A stretch of DNA of 64,000 bases, from assembly GCA_051453625.1 (NCBI GenBank), contig JBOZIK010000001.1, positions 293,197,497 through 293,261,496 of the forward strand, written 5' to 3'. Below, in pieces: positions 23,976 through 35,071 of this stretch. A model generated the notes under the pieces. The model was given only the letters and a program-made list of their open reading frames with translations. It was not told the DNA's origin and did no database searches. The position numbers and the translations under genes are program-made. Source of the stretch: Welwitschia mirabilis. Lineage: Eukaryota; Gnetophyta; Gnetopsida; Welwitschiales. The stretch's first letter is position 1, and the number at the start of each line of letters is the position of its first letter.

Positions 23976-25336
23976 TTTAGTGGGAGAAATACCACCAATA
24001 TCAATGTACAAAAAATAGAATGGGGATTTAATAATGAAAGAGTTTTTTTATAAAATCTTATCCTTGTTTACTTTCTTTTTTGACATGCCTCACACACTTA
24101 GTTATCAAAACTTTGCAACTTGGGAAGTTCTCTTATTATATCTTTTGTAGATAAATTTTTTAGCAAGTCCTTATTCACATGACTAAGATTTCCATGTCAT
24201 TTATTTGCTTGTACTATAGTTCTTAATAAACATTTAACCTCCTTTTTAAAAATTTCTTTTAACATACCAATATAAACATTCAATTTTGTCATTTTAATAA
24301 ATAACACTTATTTAAATTATTCTCTTTTTTGACATAATCATCTTTGATAGAAGTTATAGAGAAATTTATATTACATAATGGACTTATGTTAGGTAGATTA
24401 TGTTGCAAAATTTCTACATAAAATACATCTTTTAACTCAAGTAAATTAACTCCTCTTATGGTTATAATACCTTTAGTAAGAGCTTCTATATTGTTACTAA
24501 AAGTAACCACTCCTTTATNNNNNNNNNNNNNNNNNNNNNNNNNNNNNNNNNNNNNNNNNNNNNNNNNNNNNNNNNNNNNNNNNNNNNNNNNNNNNNNNNN
24601 NNNNNNNNNNNNNNNNNNCTAACAATTATCTAATTAATAATTAACTTCCCCTAATACTCCTTTTTTCATCTTTGAAACCTATTTAGCCTACATCAAAACA
24701 TATAACTAGTTTAAGGTATGAGTACTTTGAATACAAAGGGCCTAATTAGTAGTACCTTTTAAATAATAAAATATTCTTTTCTTATGAAGACTTTTAGTGG
24801 GAGAAATACCACCAATATCAATGTACAAAAAATAGAATGAGCATTTAATAATGAAAGAGTTTTTTTATAAAACCTTATCCTTGTTTACTTTCTTTTTTAA
24901 CATGCCTCACACACTTAGTTATCAAAACTTTGCAACTTGGGAAGTTATCTTATTATATCTTTTGTAGATAAAGTTTTTAACAAGTTCTTATTCACATTAC
25001 TAAGCTTTCCATGTCATTTATTTGCTTGTATTATAGTTCTTAATAAACATTTAACCTCTTTTTTAAAAATATCTTTTAACGTACCAATATAAACATTCAA
25101 TTTTATCATTTTAATAAATAACACCTAATTTAAATTATTCTCTTTTCTGACATAATCATCTTTGGTAGAAGTTATAGAGAAATTTATATTACATAATTGA
25201 CTTATGTTAAGTAGATTATGTTGCAAACTTTCTACATAAAATACATCTTTTAACTCAAGTAAATTAACTCCTGTTATGGTTATAATACCTTTAGTAAGAG
25301 CTTTTATATTATTACTAAAAGTGACCACTCCTTTAT
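23801..25336. repeat. Gap-flanking duplicated block (2 x 718 bp)
   Basis: 23801-24518 and 24619-25336 are both 718 bp and nearly identical, separated by exactly 100 N. Both carry the same internal deletion junction, so they are the same locus twice or two very recent copies. Confidence 0.8.
23976..24518 (-). pseudogene. Copia pre-integrase and integrase N-terminal remnant, fused to the RT end by deletion
   Basis: The minus strand reads VTFSNNIEALTKGIITI, then LKDVFYVE, then LPNISPLCNINF: the GAG-pre-integrase domain. LPKLQSF and VCEACQKRK, the integrase zinc-binding end, follow. A stretch like the start of the integrase core (LYIDIGGISPTKSLNKK) then joins RIFYYLKG directly. In an intact element several hundred residues of integrase core and reverse transcriptase separate these two points, so this is an internal deletion. 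The ORF pieces at 24289-24510 are part of it. Confidence 0.75.
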
Positions 25337-25420
25337 CTTACTTAATCAAGGGAGTAAAAGTATATTTATCATAAATCATGTATTTTGAACATCTATTGTC
25401 AACATACTAGGGATGCCTTT
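24780..25420 (-). pseudogene. Copia protease/pre-integrase/integrase-N remnant (second, gap-flanking copy)
   Basis: On the minus strand a decayed protease-region motif near 25375-25410 reads DNRCSKYM, in the place of the usual W-x-x-D-S-G-C-S-x-H-M. It continues into VTFSNNIKALTKGIITI and HNLLNISQLCNINF, then the zinc-binding end with its CEAC-type motif. This copy is joined to the gag upstream, so it is the one in correct linear order. Its downstream end runs into the 100-N gap. Confidence 0.75.
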
Positions 25421-25949
25421 TATAGCATGTAGTTCAATCTGACTAAGAGCATTGGAATTAATTTTGGAATTTACATCTTATTTGATTTATCCTATATAAG
25501 AAATTATATTGTACTTCTTTGCATTTTTGTACTATTATTATTCTATCTAATGTTGATCTTAAATGGATGGTTAAATTAATATTTATTACATTTTTAGTAG
25601 TAGTAGTATTTAATATTATTAACATACATTATGTGTTCATATGTTAGATTTTAGTTCCATTTATTGAATAATGATATTGAAATACTAGTGGAGGATTCAT
25701 TACATCCTAAGCCACTTTTATCATGTGAACTCTTGCATTGGTTAAGAATGATGTTTAAGGTTTTCTTAGCTTGGATAAAATTCTTATTAATTCTTTTGAT
25801 ATAAGTAGGTTCTTTTTTAACATTCTTCAATTTACATGTTAGATTAGTAATATTAGCTTTAAGAGATAAGTTTTTAGATTATAATATATTACATGAATCC
25901 TTTTCTTTTTCATATTTTAATTAACAAGAAGGAAGTATTTTTTATTTTA

Positions 25950-27228
25950 CAACAAAATTTTTACAACTTAATGAACCTTAAAAAATTAAGATAATATCTT
26001 TCTTTAAGTTCAATACCTATTTCTCCTTCACTTTCTAATTTTGATTATCCTTTTTCTTCTTCATGGTTACTTTTAATATGTATGATGGCCATGTAAGATG
26101 TATAATTTCTTTTGTCATTTAACATCTTTACTTTAATTGTATCTTCATCATCATTCCAACCTATGAAGAATGATTTCTTTCTCTTGGGTCCTTTTTTTTT
26201 ACTATAATTTATTAAAGTTAGGACATTCTAAGGCTACATGTTTGCATCCCCAACAAACTCAACATTATAGTTAAAAAATATCATTATTAGAAGAAAGTTA
26301 AGAACTTAAAAAATATTTACTTTTGGGGTTATTCCTATCTTGAAATATAAATTATTTTCTATAGTTCTCTTTTCTATTATTTTTTAATAAAAGAAGACTC
26401 TTCACTTACCTAGTGATGAGAGCAAGTTCTTCTTTTACATCTTCTTATAAGTCATCTTTATTTGATATCTCTTTTACTTTATCTTTGAAGGATTATATTT
26501 ACTCATCACTAGCTTTATTAGTAATAGGCTTATCCTTTAGAGTACCATCTTGAGTGATGTTCATCTCATAAGCCATTAATACACTTTATAATTCCTCAAT
26601 TTTTATTGTATTAAAATCTCTTGATTCTTTTATTGCAATTACGTTTGGCCTCTATTTTAGAGTTAAGGATCTGGTCACCTTTTAAATTACTCTATCCTTT
26701 AAAATACTTTTACTAATGTAATGTATGGAATTCATAATGTTAAATATTTTTGTAAAGTTTTCTTGTACTTTCTCTCCATTGTTAATCTTTAAGTTTTCAA
26801 ATTAATTAGTCTAAATAAGGGCTTTTATTATTTAATAATCAAGGTTCCTTTATATGTTTTCATTAGAAGGTTCTATATATATTATGTAGTTTTACATCTT
26901 GCTATTCAATTGAATTCCTTTACTGTAAGGACTGGGTAAATAGCATTCTTTACTTTTGAGTCTTGCATGAAGGCTTTCTTTATTTTTGGTCTTCCTTATT
27001 TCTTCTAGTTTTATTTGAGGGATGGAGTTTTCTATAATATCTACAATGGTTTTTATAGGTTTTGAATATCTATCTTTAATGCTTTGTTAAACTTAAAACT
27101 CAAAATATTATAAGTATAATGACATCCTCATCTTCTAAGAGGCATAGTTTATCAACAAATGGAGGTCTTATGGATAGAATCCCTTTCATAGTTTACTCAA
27201 GAATGTTAATCCTTTTCATGAGTATCCA
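25950..27228 (-). pseudogene. Copia gag remnant with CCHC zinc knuckle
   Basis: The minus strand from the PBS holds a heavily broken gag. The clearest mark is a nucleocapsid knuckle at 26223-26264: Cys-x2-Cys-x4-His-x4-Cys read as VCWGCKHVALECP, with a stop codon in the first x2. Downstream GWNDDEDTIKV resembles the acidic W-D/N-D-x-D/E stretch that follows the knuckle in Sirevirus-type gag. The N-terminal half near 26700-27200 is only weakly readable. Confidence 0.65.
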
Positions 27229-27242
27229 TTCTGATATCACTT
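27229..27242 (-). other. Primer-binding site (tRNA-iMet type)
   Basis: The minus strand reads AGTGATATCAGAAT, a decayed TTGGTATCAGAGC. It fixes the orientation of the copia element and the inner edge of its 5' LTR. Confidence 0.65.
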
Positions 27243-28690
27243 AAAGATCACCACACTAAGAGGAATGGATGAATGAGTTTTACAAAATAAAACTTCTCAA
27301 CTTAAAATAAATGGAATGCACAATGAAGACCTTACCAATTTAATGTGGTTCCTCATACTGAATATGTCCACACTCAAAGGATAGATTTCCTTCACACATT
27401 TGACTATCTTTAATCTACAAAAATAGTGGTTTTTAGGTACAATTAATCTTACATACAAATGAGATACTTCTTGTAAGATATCACTCTCTTCCCCTGAGAA
27501 ATTATAATAGATCAAATGTATGCTCTCAAGAACCCAAGGAAGCACACCTATAGAAGGGTTTTCTTATACTTTGAAATCCCAAAGTAAGGCATCTCAGTAA
27601 AGATAATGATTAATATTTATGACCTATATTGATTAAATTCAACAATCGATAGTCATATAATGAAGTACTAATAGACAATGTAAGGAATTAACAATAGGTA
27701 TGAGATGATGTAATTTTGAAGATATCATGATTTATCCTTAAAGTAATCACATATGAAGACTCAATATTAGAGTTATGTAGTAGCATAATTGTCAAATATT
27801 AAGTAATATCTTTAGGAAATGAGTTTCTTCATCAAGAACATAGATTTCTTATGTCGAATTAGTTCCCCCATTCATTAACCCTTTCCTTTTCACTCTTTTT
27901 TGCCTTTATACTTATAAGGTCTTCTTAGCCTTTACCCTAATGAGATATCCATTTGAAATTCTTTAAACATAGTGTAATGGCTATAAATAGCTTATCTTTC
28001 CATGTTTAATGAATATTTTATTTTTCATTAATTTTTCAAGATATACATCTTAATTGTGATAGACATATCTCATAGGTAAACATATTTAATGTAAAAGATG
28101 TCCTTGGTTAAACTACCTAGATTTTAATAAGCTTTGAATTATTGTATCTTTGATTCTTAGGCATCATGAATTTATCAAGCAAAACTTATCCAATCCTTTA
28201 GAAAGTAAATAACTTTTTCTAGTAAAACTAACCTCTATTTTTCTCTTTTAATTTAGTATAGATGTCTTCAATTCAATAGATGTCTTTCAATAGTTGAATC
28301 AATATAGATATCTTTTATTTTTTAGACATCTTTTCCTTGTCTTAGATCCTAAGTTTAATACTAACATATTTATTAAGATAAATTTATTTTACCTATGTTA
28401 GCTTGAGATTCATCCTATACATCTTTAATACAGTAGATGTCTTAACCATAGACATCTTCAGTTCTTTTTTAGATGTCTTCAGTCAAGTTTGTCCTCATGA
28501 ACTTTGAGCTAAAGCCTTTGTGAAGTTTGAGCTTTATCAGTATACCCTATTAGATTTCTTTATCTTTTAGTTTTGAAAAACTTAATACCTATTTTTGATC
28601 TAAGAAATTTTCAATATCTTATTTTTGTATTAGAAACATCATATTTGACAAGTGTAATCATCAAAATTAGGATTTCACTAATAGTTTTTA
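27243..28690 (-). repeat. Putative copia 5' LTR
   Basis: On the minus strand it starts near 28690 with TGTGAAATCCTAATTTTG followed by ATGATTACA, typical of plant copia LTRs, and ends at the PBS; about 1.45 kb. It contains a cluster of AGATGTCTT/AAGACATCT words between about 28260 and 28490. An open stretch at 27297-27545 on the same strand (start MLPWVLESIHLIYY) lies inside the LTR and is probably chance. Confidence 0.55.
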
Positions 28691-28699
28691 AGAGATTAA

Positions 28700-29305
28700 C
28701 CATTATATACTCAGTTGTAACTACAAGTAGCCATTAAAAGTCAAATGTAACCCTTTTGTACATAACATAAGGATAAAAGATCATCCTAATATATACATAT
28801 GTTTCTTGGAAATCTAATTTATAAGACTTAGAAATCATACTCTATATAATCAAAACACTATTATACGTGTTAATAACTTTTGATTTTCTAATTATTAAAT
28901 ATAATTATAATATTGCATTCTTTCATTGTATATTTTTATATAACATTATTTACTCATATTATAAAATAAGATTTATTATTACTTAAAGAATTAGAATTGC
29001 AAGTAAATATTATTATACCTTGATGAAAGACTAACAAAAAGTCTCACAGAAGTAATTAGTAAAAAATCACTTTATAAAAATTGAAAAAGAGCTTGTTTTC
29101 ATATTTGTTTTACTTTTTTAGTGCTTATTAATTTTCATGATTATTGTACTTAATCTACATAATTAAAAATGCTATTCATAGAGTATAACGCTTTTCAACT
29201 ACAATTAGCTAAGTGTAAAGATATTGTTGAATAATAAAAAGTGAAAATTACCTTATTACTCTCATATTCACCCCTTATATCTAGGATAGATGATCTTGAT
29301 AATTT
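28700..29305 (+). repeat. Putative copia LTR (type 2)
   Basis: 28700-29300 aligns with 46206-46820 over about 600 bp. Shared words include TATATAATCAAAACACTATTATAC, and common runs around TTGATTTTCT/TTGACTCTTT and ATTCA-TATTATA. It ends close to a recognisable PBS. The start is not defined by clear TG. Confidence 0.5.
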
Positions 29306-29319
29306 GTATTAAAGTATTG

Positions 29320-30900
29320 ATAGAGATATTTTAGAAGTTCAATCAATCATCCTTCCTACTTTAGTTATGACAACTGTGAATTTTAGAAGTTTAAAATAAA
29401 AGAATTAATAAAACTCATGAGATTCAATTCACCCTTGGTAAAAAAATTAATAGATGGTGTAAACATCATGGTAATCAAAGAAAGAATATATTAGTAGAAT
29501 GAAAAAAAGTATCATGTAGTGTTAAACAAAAATGCTATGAATGTGATCTTTTATGTGCTGAAACTAGAAGATTATAAAAATTTTAGAAATTTCTCTTTTA
29601 CTAAGGAAATTTAGAATTATTTGTAAGTAATCTATGTAACCAAAAATTAGATATGAAAAGAAAACAAGATATCATAACATAATTTTAACAAATAAGAATG
29701 TAATAGGATGAGGCCTTTAAATAATCTAATAATAATCTTATGGGCATTATCCGTGATCTATGAAGGCTTGATGAAGTGCTCACAAGTAGCTAGATTATGA
29801 ATAAAAGCTTGAGATGCCTTCCAATACTTATAACAACAAGGTTTTTTCCACTAAAAATACAAAGATATTAATAAAATCAAGATAAAAAATCTAGTAACAT
29901 CTTTACCTATAAATTAACACATACTTATAAAGTTAATAAGGGTAAAGGTATGACTTTGAATATTAATAAAAAATTTTATTATAAATCTAAAAATAATAAC
30001 TCTAATTAATACTCTTTTGAATATAATTCTAACTTGGATGAAAAGTCATCCTTATTTATTAAAATATTTAATAATATATAGATAGGTAAGAAGTGAAAGA
30101 GTAGAGAAGAAACAAGAAGAAACATCTAATAAACTAAAGATAGTCCAAAGCAAAATAGTGCTTAATGCTATTCTTATAAAGGATTTATACATATGGATTC
30201 TAGATGTTCAAAAAATAGAAATAATATGATACTAAAAGATTCTAAGATTAAATGTAATATGATCCTTTATAATAGTGCTTGTGACTTTGATAGAAATGAA
30301 GGCTAAGATGAAAAGATGCTATCTTTAATGGTATTCACCTCATGTAAGTTTTTTCTTATGTCTAATCTAGATAATGATTTTAATTTTAATTTTACTAACT
30401 CTTATTAACTAGAATTGTATCATACTATAGGTTATACTAGTAATGAGGTTAATGATGGTGAAGAGAGCTGATTCTCCAATATTGAATTTAACAAATAAGT
30501 TAAGATGGAATACATAGCTGATGAATAGGTAGACAATGATGAACATGATGATACTTTATCTAAAGCTTAACCATGAACTATATAGAAAAAGAAAAAAATA
30601 TTCTCATGAAGAACATGCATCTTAAGAGTAATGTGGCTTGAATCAAGGAAGAAAAGAAAATAATCTAAATTGAGTTGGATCAAATAAAACATAAGATAGC
30701 AAATAAAGTTTCATATCATAAGAATAAGATCAAATATCTTCAAGTAGTATTCAAATAAAGGAAATATGAATGCAAGTGTCTATTATTAAAAATTAATAAA
30801 ATGCATAAATTTCTCTCCATAAATTAATCTTTGAAGATTATGTTGATTAAACAAACAACTCCAAGTGATAAGAGTGGCTTGGAATAAATATCATCTTTTT
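29320..30900 (+). pseudogene. Copia gag remnant with damaged zinc knuckle
   Basis: The readable knuckle is at 30166-30207: CYSYKGFIHMDSRC fits Cys-x2-Cys-x4-His-x4-Cys except that the second Cys is Tyr (TGT to TAT). Upstream SNLDEKSSLFIKIFNN resembles the pre-knuckle stretch of Sirevirus gag. The rest is a string of short frames; the first half is only suggested by spacing and weak similarity near 29740-29800. Confidence 0.6.
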
Positions 30901-31235
30901 CATATTTTTTTATCTCTTTCTCTTCAAATGTGTCTTTGTCTATTTCCAATGGTAAAGTTTCTCTCATGAATAACTACAAATTAAGTGATGTCCAACTGTA
31001 CTCATCTAACATTAAATTAGATAACAAGAATAAGAGATGTCTTATTTTTAACTTTGTAATAAGATGAGTACATTGAATTAATTTTTTATTTTTGAGATAT
31101 GCTTTCCAATTTCAGTAGTTAACTATATTTTAGTTTATTAAAAGGTAACTAAGGTTTAGTACTATATGAATTAATGATTTATTATAAAAAAATATATTAA
31201 TTCATATAGCTTTATTATCTACTAATGATGTCTAC

Positions 31236-31400
31236 TATTATTTTGAGAGTGGATGTTTAAGACATATATTATGAAATAATAGTATATTCATGAAAATGAA
31301 TTAGTATAAAGAATATTTCATTAATTTTAAAGACAATGGTAATAAAAATTTAGAAGGCATTGGAATCCTTATTCATCTTATTACAAGTTGGTAAAATATT
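31236..31400 (+). pseudogene. Copia protease/pre-integrase remnant
   Basis: ESGCLRHI at 31245-31268 stands for the conserved D-S-G-C-S-x-H-M motif, with the catalytic Asp changed to Glu. It is followed after a usual spacing by INFKDNGNKNLEGIGIL, equivalent to V-T-F-G-D-N-x-K-G-x-I-I-G-x-G. The frame then leaves the pol pattern until the RT end, indicating a deletion. Confidence 0.7.
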
Positions 31401-33002
31401 ATTTTTTTATAGGAACATGTATCAGGTATTAATTGAAATCAAAATAATTCCACTTGAAAGTTATTAAGTGTATATTTACATATCTGAATTTTACTTTAAA
31501 CTATAGAATTTGATTTTTTAAGAAGCCTATCTTGCATTTATTTGATCTCTATTAATGTAATTAGGCTAGCTCTAGAAATCATTAAAAAAGTAATACTAAC
31601 CACTATTATTTTCTAAGAACATTTCTTATAAGCTAAGCTACCAAAATAAAAACATATATACCTCTTTCTACCATAAAAGTTGAGTATATTACTGCTAGTA
31701 GCTATGTTACTAACGTTCTATGGATTCATGATGTTTTAAAGGATTTGGTTATTCATGAATCTCAGACATGAATTTTTTTTAATAACTCTAGTACCATTAA
31801 TATTTCTAAGATCTAAGATTCACTCTTAAATCAAAGACATAAATATCAAACATTACTTCATTAGAGATCATGTGAAAAGTATCAATATCCATTTAGAGTA
31901 CTTGTCCATGGTATAATGAAATGTAGATATTTTTACCAAACCTCTCTTCTAAGATATATTTATTTTCTTATCCTTAACTTCTTGTTCCTCTTATCTAATA
32001 TTTATAAGTTTAAAACTTATTTTATTATATCCTACTAAAAATTGATAATACTTTTGTAGCATTCATCTAATCTTAAATCTTACTTGATTAATTNNNNNNN
32101 NNNNNNNNNNNNNNNNNNNNNNNNNNNNNNNNNNNNNNNNNNNNNNNNNNNNNNNNNNNNNNNNNNNNNNNNNNNNNNNNNNNNNNNNNNNNNGGATGTT
32201 TAAGACATATATTATGAAATAATAGTATATTCATGAAAATGAATTAGTATAAAGAAGATTTCATTAATTTTGAAGACAATGTTAATAAAAATTTAGAAGG
32301 CATTGGAATCCTTATTCATGTTATTACAAGTTGGTCAAATATTATGTTTTTTATAGGAACATGTATCAGGTATTAATTGAAATCAAAATGATTCCACTTA
32401 AAAGTTGTTAAGTGGATATTTACATATGTGAATTTTACTTTAAACTATATAATTTGATTTTTTAAGAAGCCTAGCTTGAATTTATTTAATCTCTATTATG
32501 CTAATTAGGCTAGCTCTAGACATCATTAAAAAAGTAGTACTAATTACTATTATTTTCTAAGAACATTTCTTATAAGCTAAGCTACCAAAATAAAAACATC
32601 TATACCTCTTTCTACCATAAAAGGTGAGTATATTACTACTAGTAGCTATGTTACTAACATTCTATGGATTTGTGATGTTTTAAAGGATTTGGATATTCAT
32701 GAATCTCAGACATTGATTTTTTTAATAACTCTAGTACCATTAATATTTCTAAGAATCTAAGATTTACTCTTAAATCAAAGACATAAATATCAAACATTAC
32801 TTCATTAGAAATCATGTGAAAAGTATCAATATCCATTTATAGTACTTGTCCATGGTACAATGAAATGTAGATATTTTTACCAAACCTCTCTTCTAAGATA
32901 TATTTATTTTCTTATCCTTAACTTCTTGTTCCTTTTATCTAATATTTATAAGTTCAAAACTTTTGTAGCATTCATCTAATCTTAAATCTTACTTGATTAA
33001 TT
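31251..33002. repeat. Gap-flanking duplicated block (843 and 809 bp)
   Basis: 31251-32093 and 32194-33002 are near-identical, separated by exactly 100 N. The second lacks about 35 bp near 32960. Both contain the same RNase H remnant (second copy about 32350-32930). Confidence 0.8.
31405..31990 (+). pseudogene. Copia RT C-terminus and RNase H remnant
   Basis: In order: FHLKVIKCIFTYL (R-I-x-R-Y-L-K-G end of RT), RTFLIS, LSTIKVEYITASS (L-S-T-A-E-A-E-Y-I-A-A), VLWIHDVLKDL, NSSTINISK (D-N-x-S-A-I-x-L-S-K), then FIRDHVKSINIHLEYL and DIFTKPL. These are in several frames with stops. The DIFTKPL end is the normal C-terminus of copia pol. Confidence 0.85.
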
Positions 33003-35066
33003 ACCTATACTTAAATGGTTAATCCTTCCTTTATTCTCCTTACTTGAAATATTGCATCCTTTTTTTCTAACATTTTTTTAATATGATCAACCCCTCATGT
33101 CTTGATTTTTTTAGTTTTCCATATAATTGACTACCTTTATCTTCTTGACTGATCATATTTTTATTAATCATGATATTTTTCATAAATGAGTGATTTCTGT
33201 TCCTAATCAATTAACTACATATATTTAAAGTATTTACTTTTTATTCATAATATTCAATTACCTATATTGAGGTGTTGATTAATCATTAGTTAAAAACCCT
33301 ATGACTATAAATAAATGTATATGTCTCATCATGTTTATCATTTTCCACTTATATCTAGCATAGTTCGCTTGTTATTTTCTTTATTTATAGTAGCCCTTTA
33401 GATAATCCTTAGCTTCTTTTCATGATTATACCTTGTACTCTACTTTTATTGTGCTTTTTTATAGATTTATTAAAACTTTTATCAGGTATGATCATATATT
33501 CTCTCTTATTTTATGTTTTTCTCTTTTTTAATTATTTCTTATAATTTTTTCTATGCTAGAATTTAGATCTAGACTATTTTCTATTGAAGTAAATCTATCT
33601 TCCTATACTTGCAATAGTTTGATATTTTTTTTACTTGATTAGCTTTCTTATAGACATAAATAAGAAATTACATTTTAAAATTTTTATTTTTTAAAATGTA
33701 TTCATGCATGATTACATTTTTATATTGTGTTACATTTTTAAAGGCATAATATAATCTAATCATTTTAGCAATTATTATTAATGATTTCATCTAAATACAT
33801 TAATGATTATGAAATAATTATTTAATAAATTTTGATATATTAAACAATTTAGTTCTCTTTCATTTTCTCTTTATCATTTTTCTACTATCATTATTTCAAC
33901 CTTATTATCCTTAATTTCTTATCTATGTTGATGCCTATTATAAAATATTTATTATGAAATATCAATTACATGATTTGAGTTAAAAAATACTATGTAGAGT
34001 TAGAGAAGAACTTTCTTCACTACCCAAGGATAAAGAAATTGAAGAGTCTATCTCCTATGCTTGGTAAATGGATATACTTATTAAGATGAGTATAGATGAT
34101 AAAAGTAAATATAAAAATGATTTTAAAAATAACATTATACTCAAAGAATATGCCATAGCTATGAATTTTTTTGAGAGTTTTACAAACCTAGTGGTTTAGG
34201 TATTTTTAGCATTATTAATGAAAACCTCTTCTAAAGTCCCATCTAGAGGTTATTTAAGTGGTTTTTGGTTTATTCTATGCTAATGTAGGTCTTTCTTGAT
34301 AAGCATGTGATATAGATTAGAATATTAGAAATGAAATTTAGATACTCGAGACATTCTATGTAGTGTATACATGAACTCATATTTGATACCTTTGAGTAAT
34401 ATGGTATGTTCTAACATGTTTGTGACATCTATTAAAAAGACTTTAATTGTAGGATTACTACAACATTCAAGGAAAATTATATTACCTCTCTCTAGCATGT
34501 GCTTCACATGTTTTTTGTATATAAAATTCTTTAACTTGGTGGACATAAGGATGAAATTACTTTCTATCATTTCAAATCTCTTTACTAGCTATACATTTAA
34601 ACTTACATTGATGTGCTCATAATCATCTTTAAATACATGATGCACACATTATAGTATGAGAATCTGACATTGCGATATGAAGGACTAATCATAAAATTAT
34701 GTAAGATATTTAGAGTTATAAGATATTTATAGTTCCTCTTCTAGAGCATAATGTCATAATTCCTTATTCACCATAGCCTCTTAACTATTCTACACTTGTT
34801 TACATGCATATATTTTAGGCTAGTTTAGTACTATAGTGGATTGACAAGACTCTTTTTATCACTCCTCCTATAGCTTCTTATCTATATGCCACTTGCTTTC
34901 AAGATAGCATTAATTACATTCTTATTATGTTTCAATGCATCTCTACATAAGTTTATAAATAGGAATAGAGAAAATAATACTTCATTCACCTTCATGATGG
35001 AATGCAAGAAGGCATGTAATAAAGTGAGGTAGATGTTTACTTATCTTTAAAATTACTTTTTTAAAA
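33003..35066. other. Unassigned AT-rich stretch
   Basis: There is no recognisable LTR, gag or pol. A sequence AACCCTATGACTATAAATAAATG near 33290 looks promoter-like but has no linked gene. Overlapping open segments at 34325-34570 (-, about 81 codons) and 34371-34622 (+, about 83 codons) occupy the same DNA on both strands, and neither matches a family I know. This may be the lost 3' end of the copia element or another old insertion. Confidence 0.4.
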
Positions 35067-35071
35067 CTCAA

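Larger units (their letters stand above)
22126..28690 (-). mobile_element. Sirevirus-like Ty1/copia remnant, internally deleted
   Basis: Read on the minus strand the order is LTR (28690-27243), tRNA-iMet PBS (27242-27229), gag with a CCHC knuckle, protease/pre-integrase, integrase zinc-binding region, RNase H, then a decayed LTR (about 23320 downward). Integrase core and most of reverse transcriptase are missing. All frames are broken. A 100-N gap with flanking duplication (23801-24518 and 24619-25336) makes the pre-integrase and integrase segments appear twice. 21995-22125, between this and the family-A element, holds only a short unassigned stretch and a 50-N gap. Confidence 0.75.
28700..33002 (+). 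mobile_element. Second Sirevirus-like Ty1/copia remnant, internally deleted
   Basis: Plus strand order: LTR-like segment (28700-29305), degenerate tRNA-iMet PBS (TTGTATTAAAG near 29310), gag with a damaged knuckle, protease motif, then RT C-terminus/RNase H. Most of integrase and RT is missing. A 100-N gap with flanking duplication repeats the RNase H part. I could not locate a 3' LTR in 33003-35066, so the element is 3'-truncated or its LTR has decayed. It lies head-to-head with the minus-strand copia element. Confidence 0.65.

Noticed and set aside
27297-27545. 82-codon minus-strand open frame near copia gag
   Set aside because: It lies upstream of the PBS, inside the putative LTR, so it is not gag; no motif seen.
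33280-33320. TATA-like sequence that could start a host gene
   Set aside because: No coding region, splice pattern or conserved downstream sequence follows it.
34325-34622. About 80-codon open frames on opposite strands over the same DNA
   Set aside because: Neither matches a known family and both cannot be coding; length is possible by chance, so listed only within an unassigned stretch.
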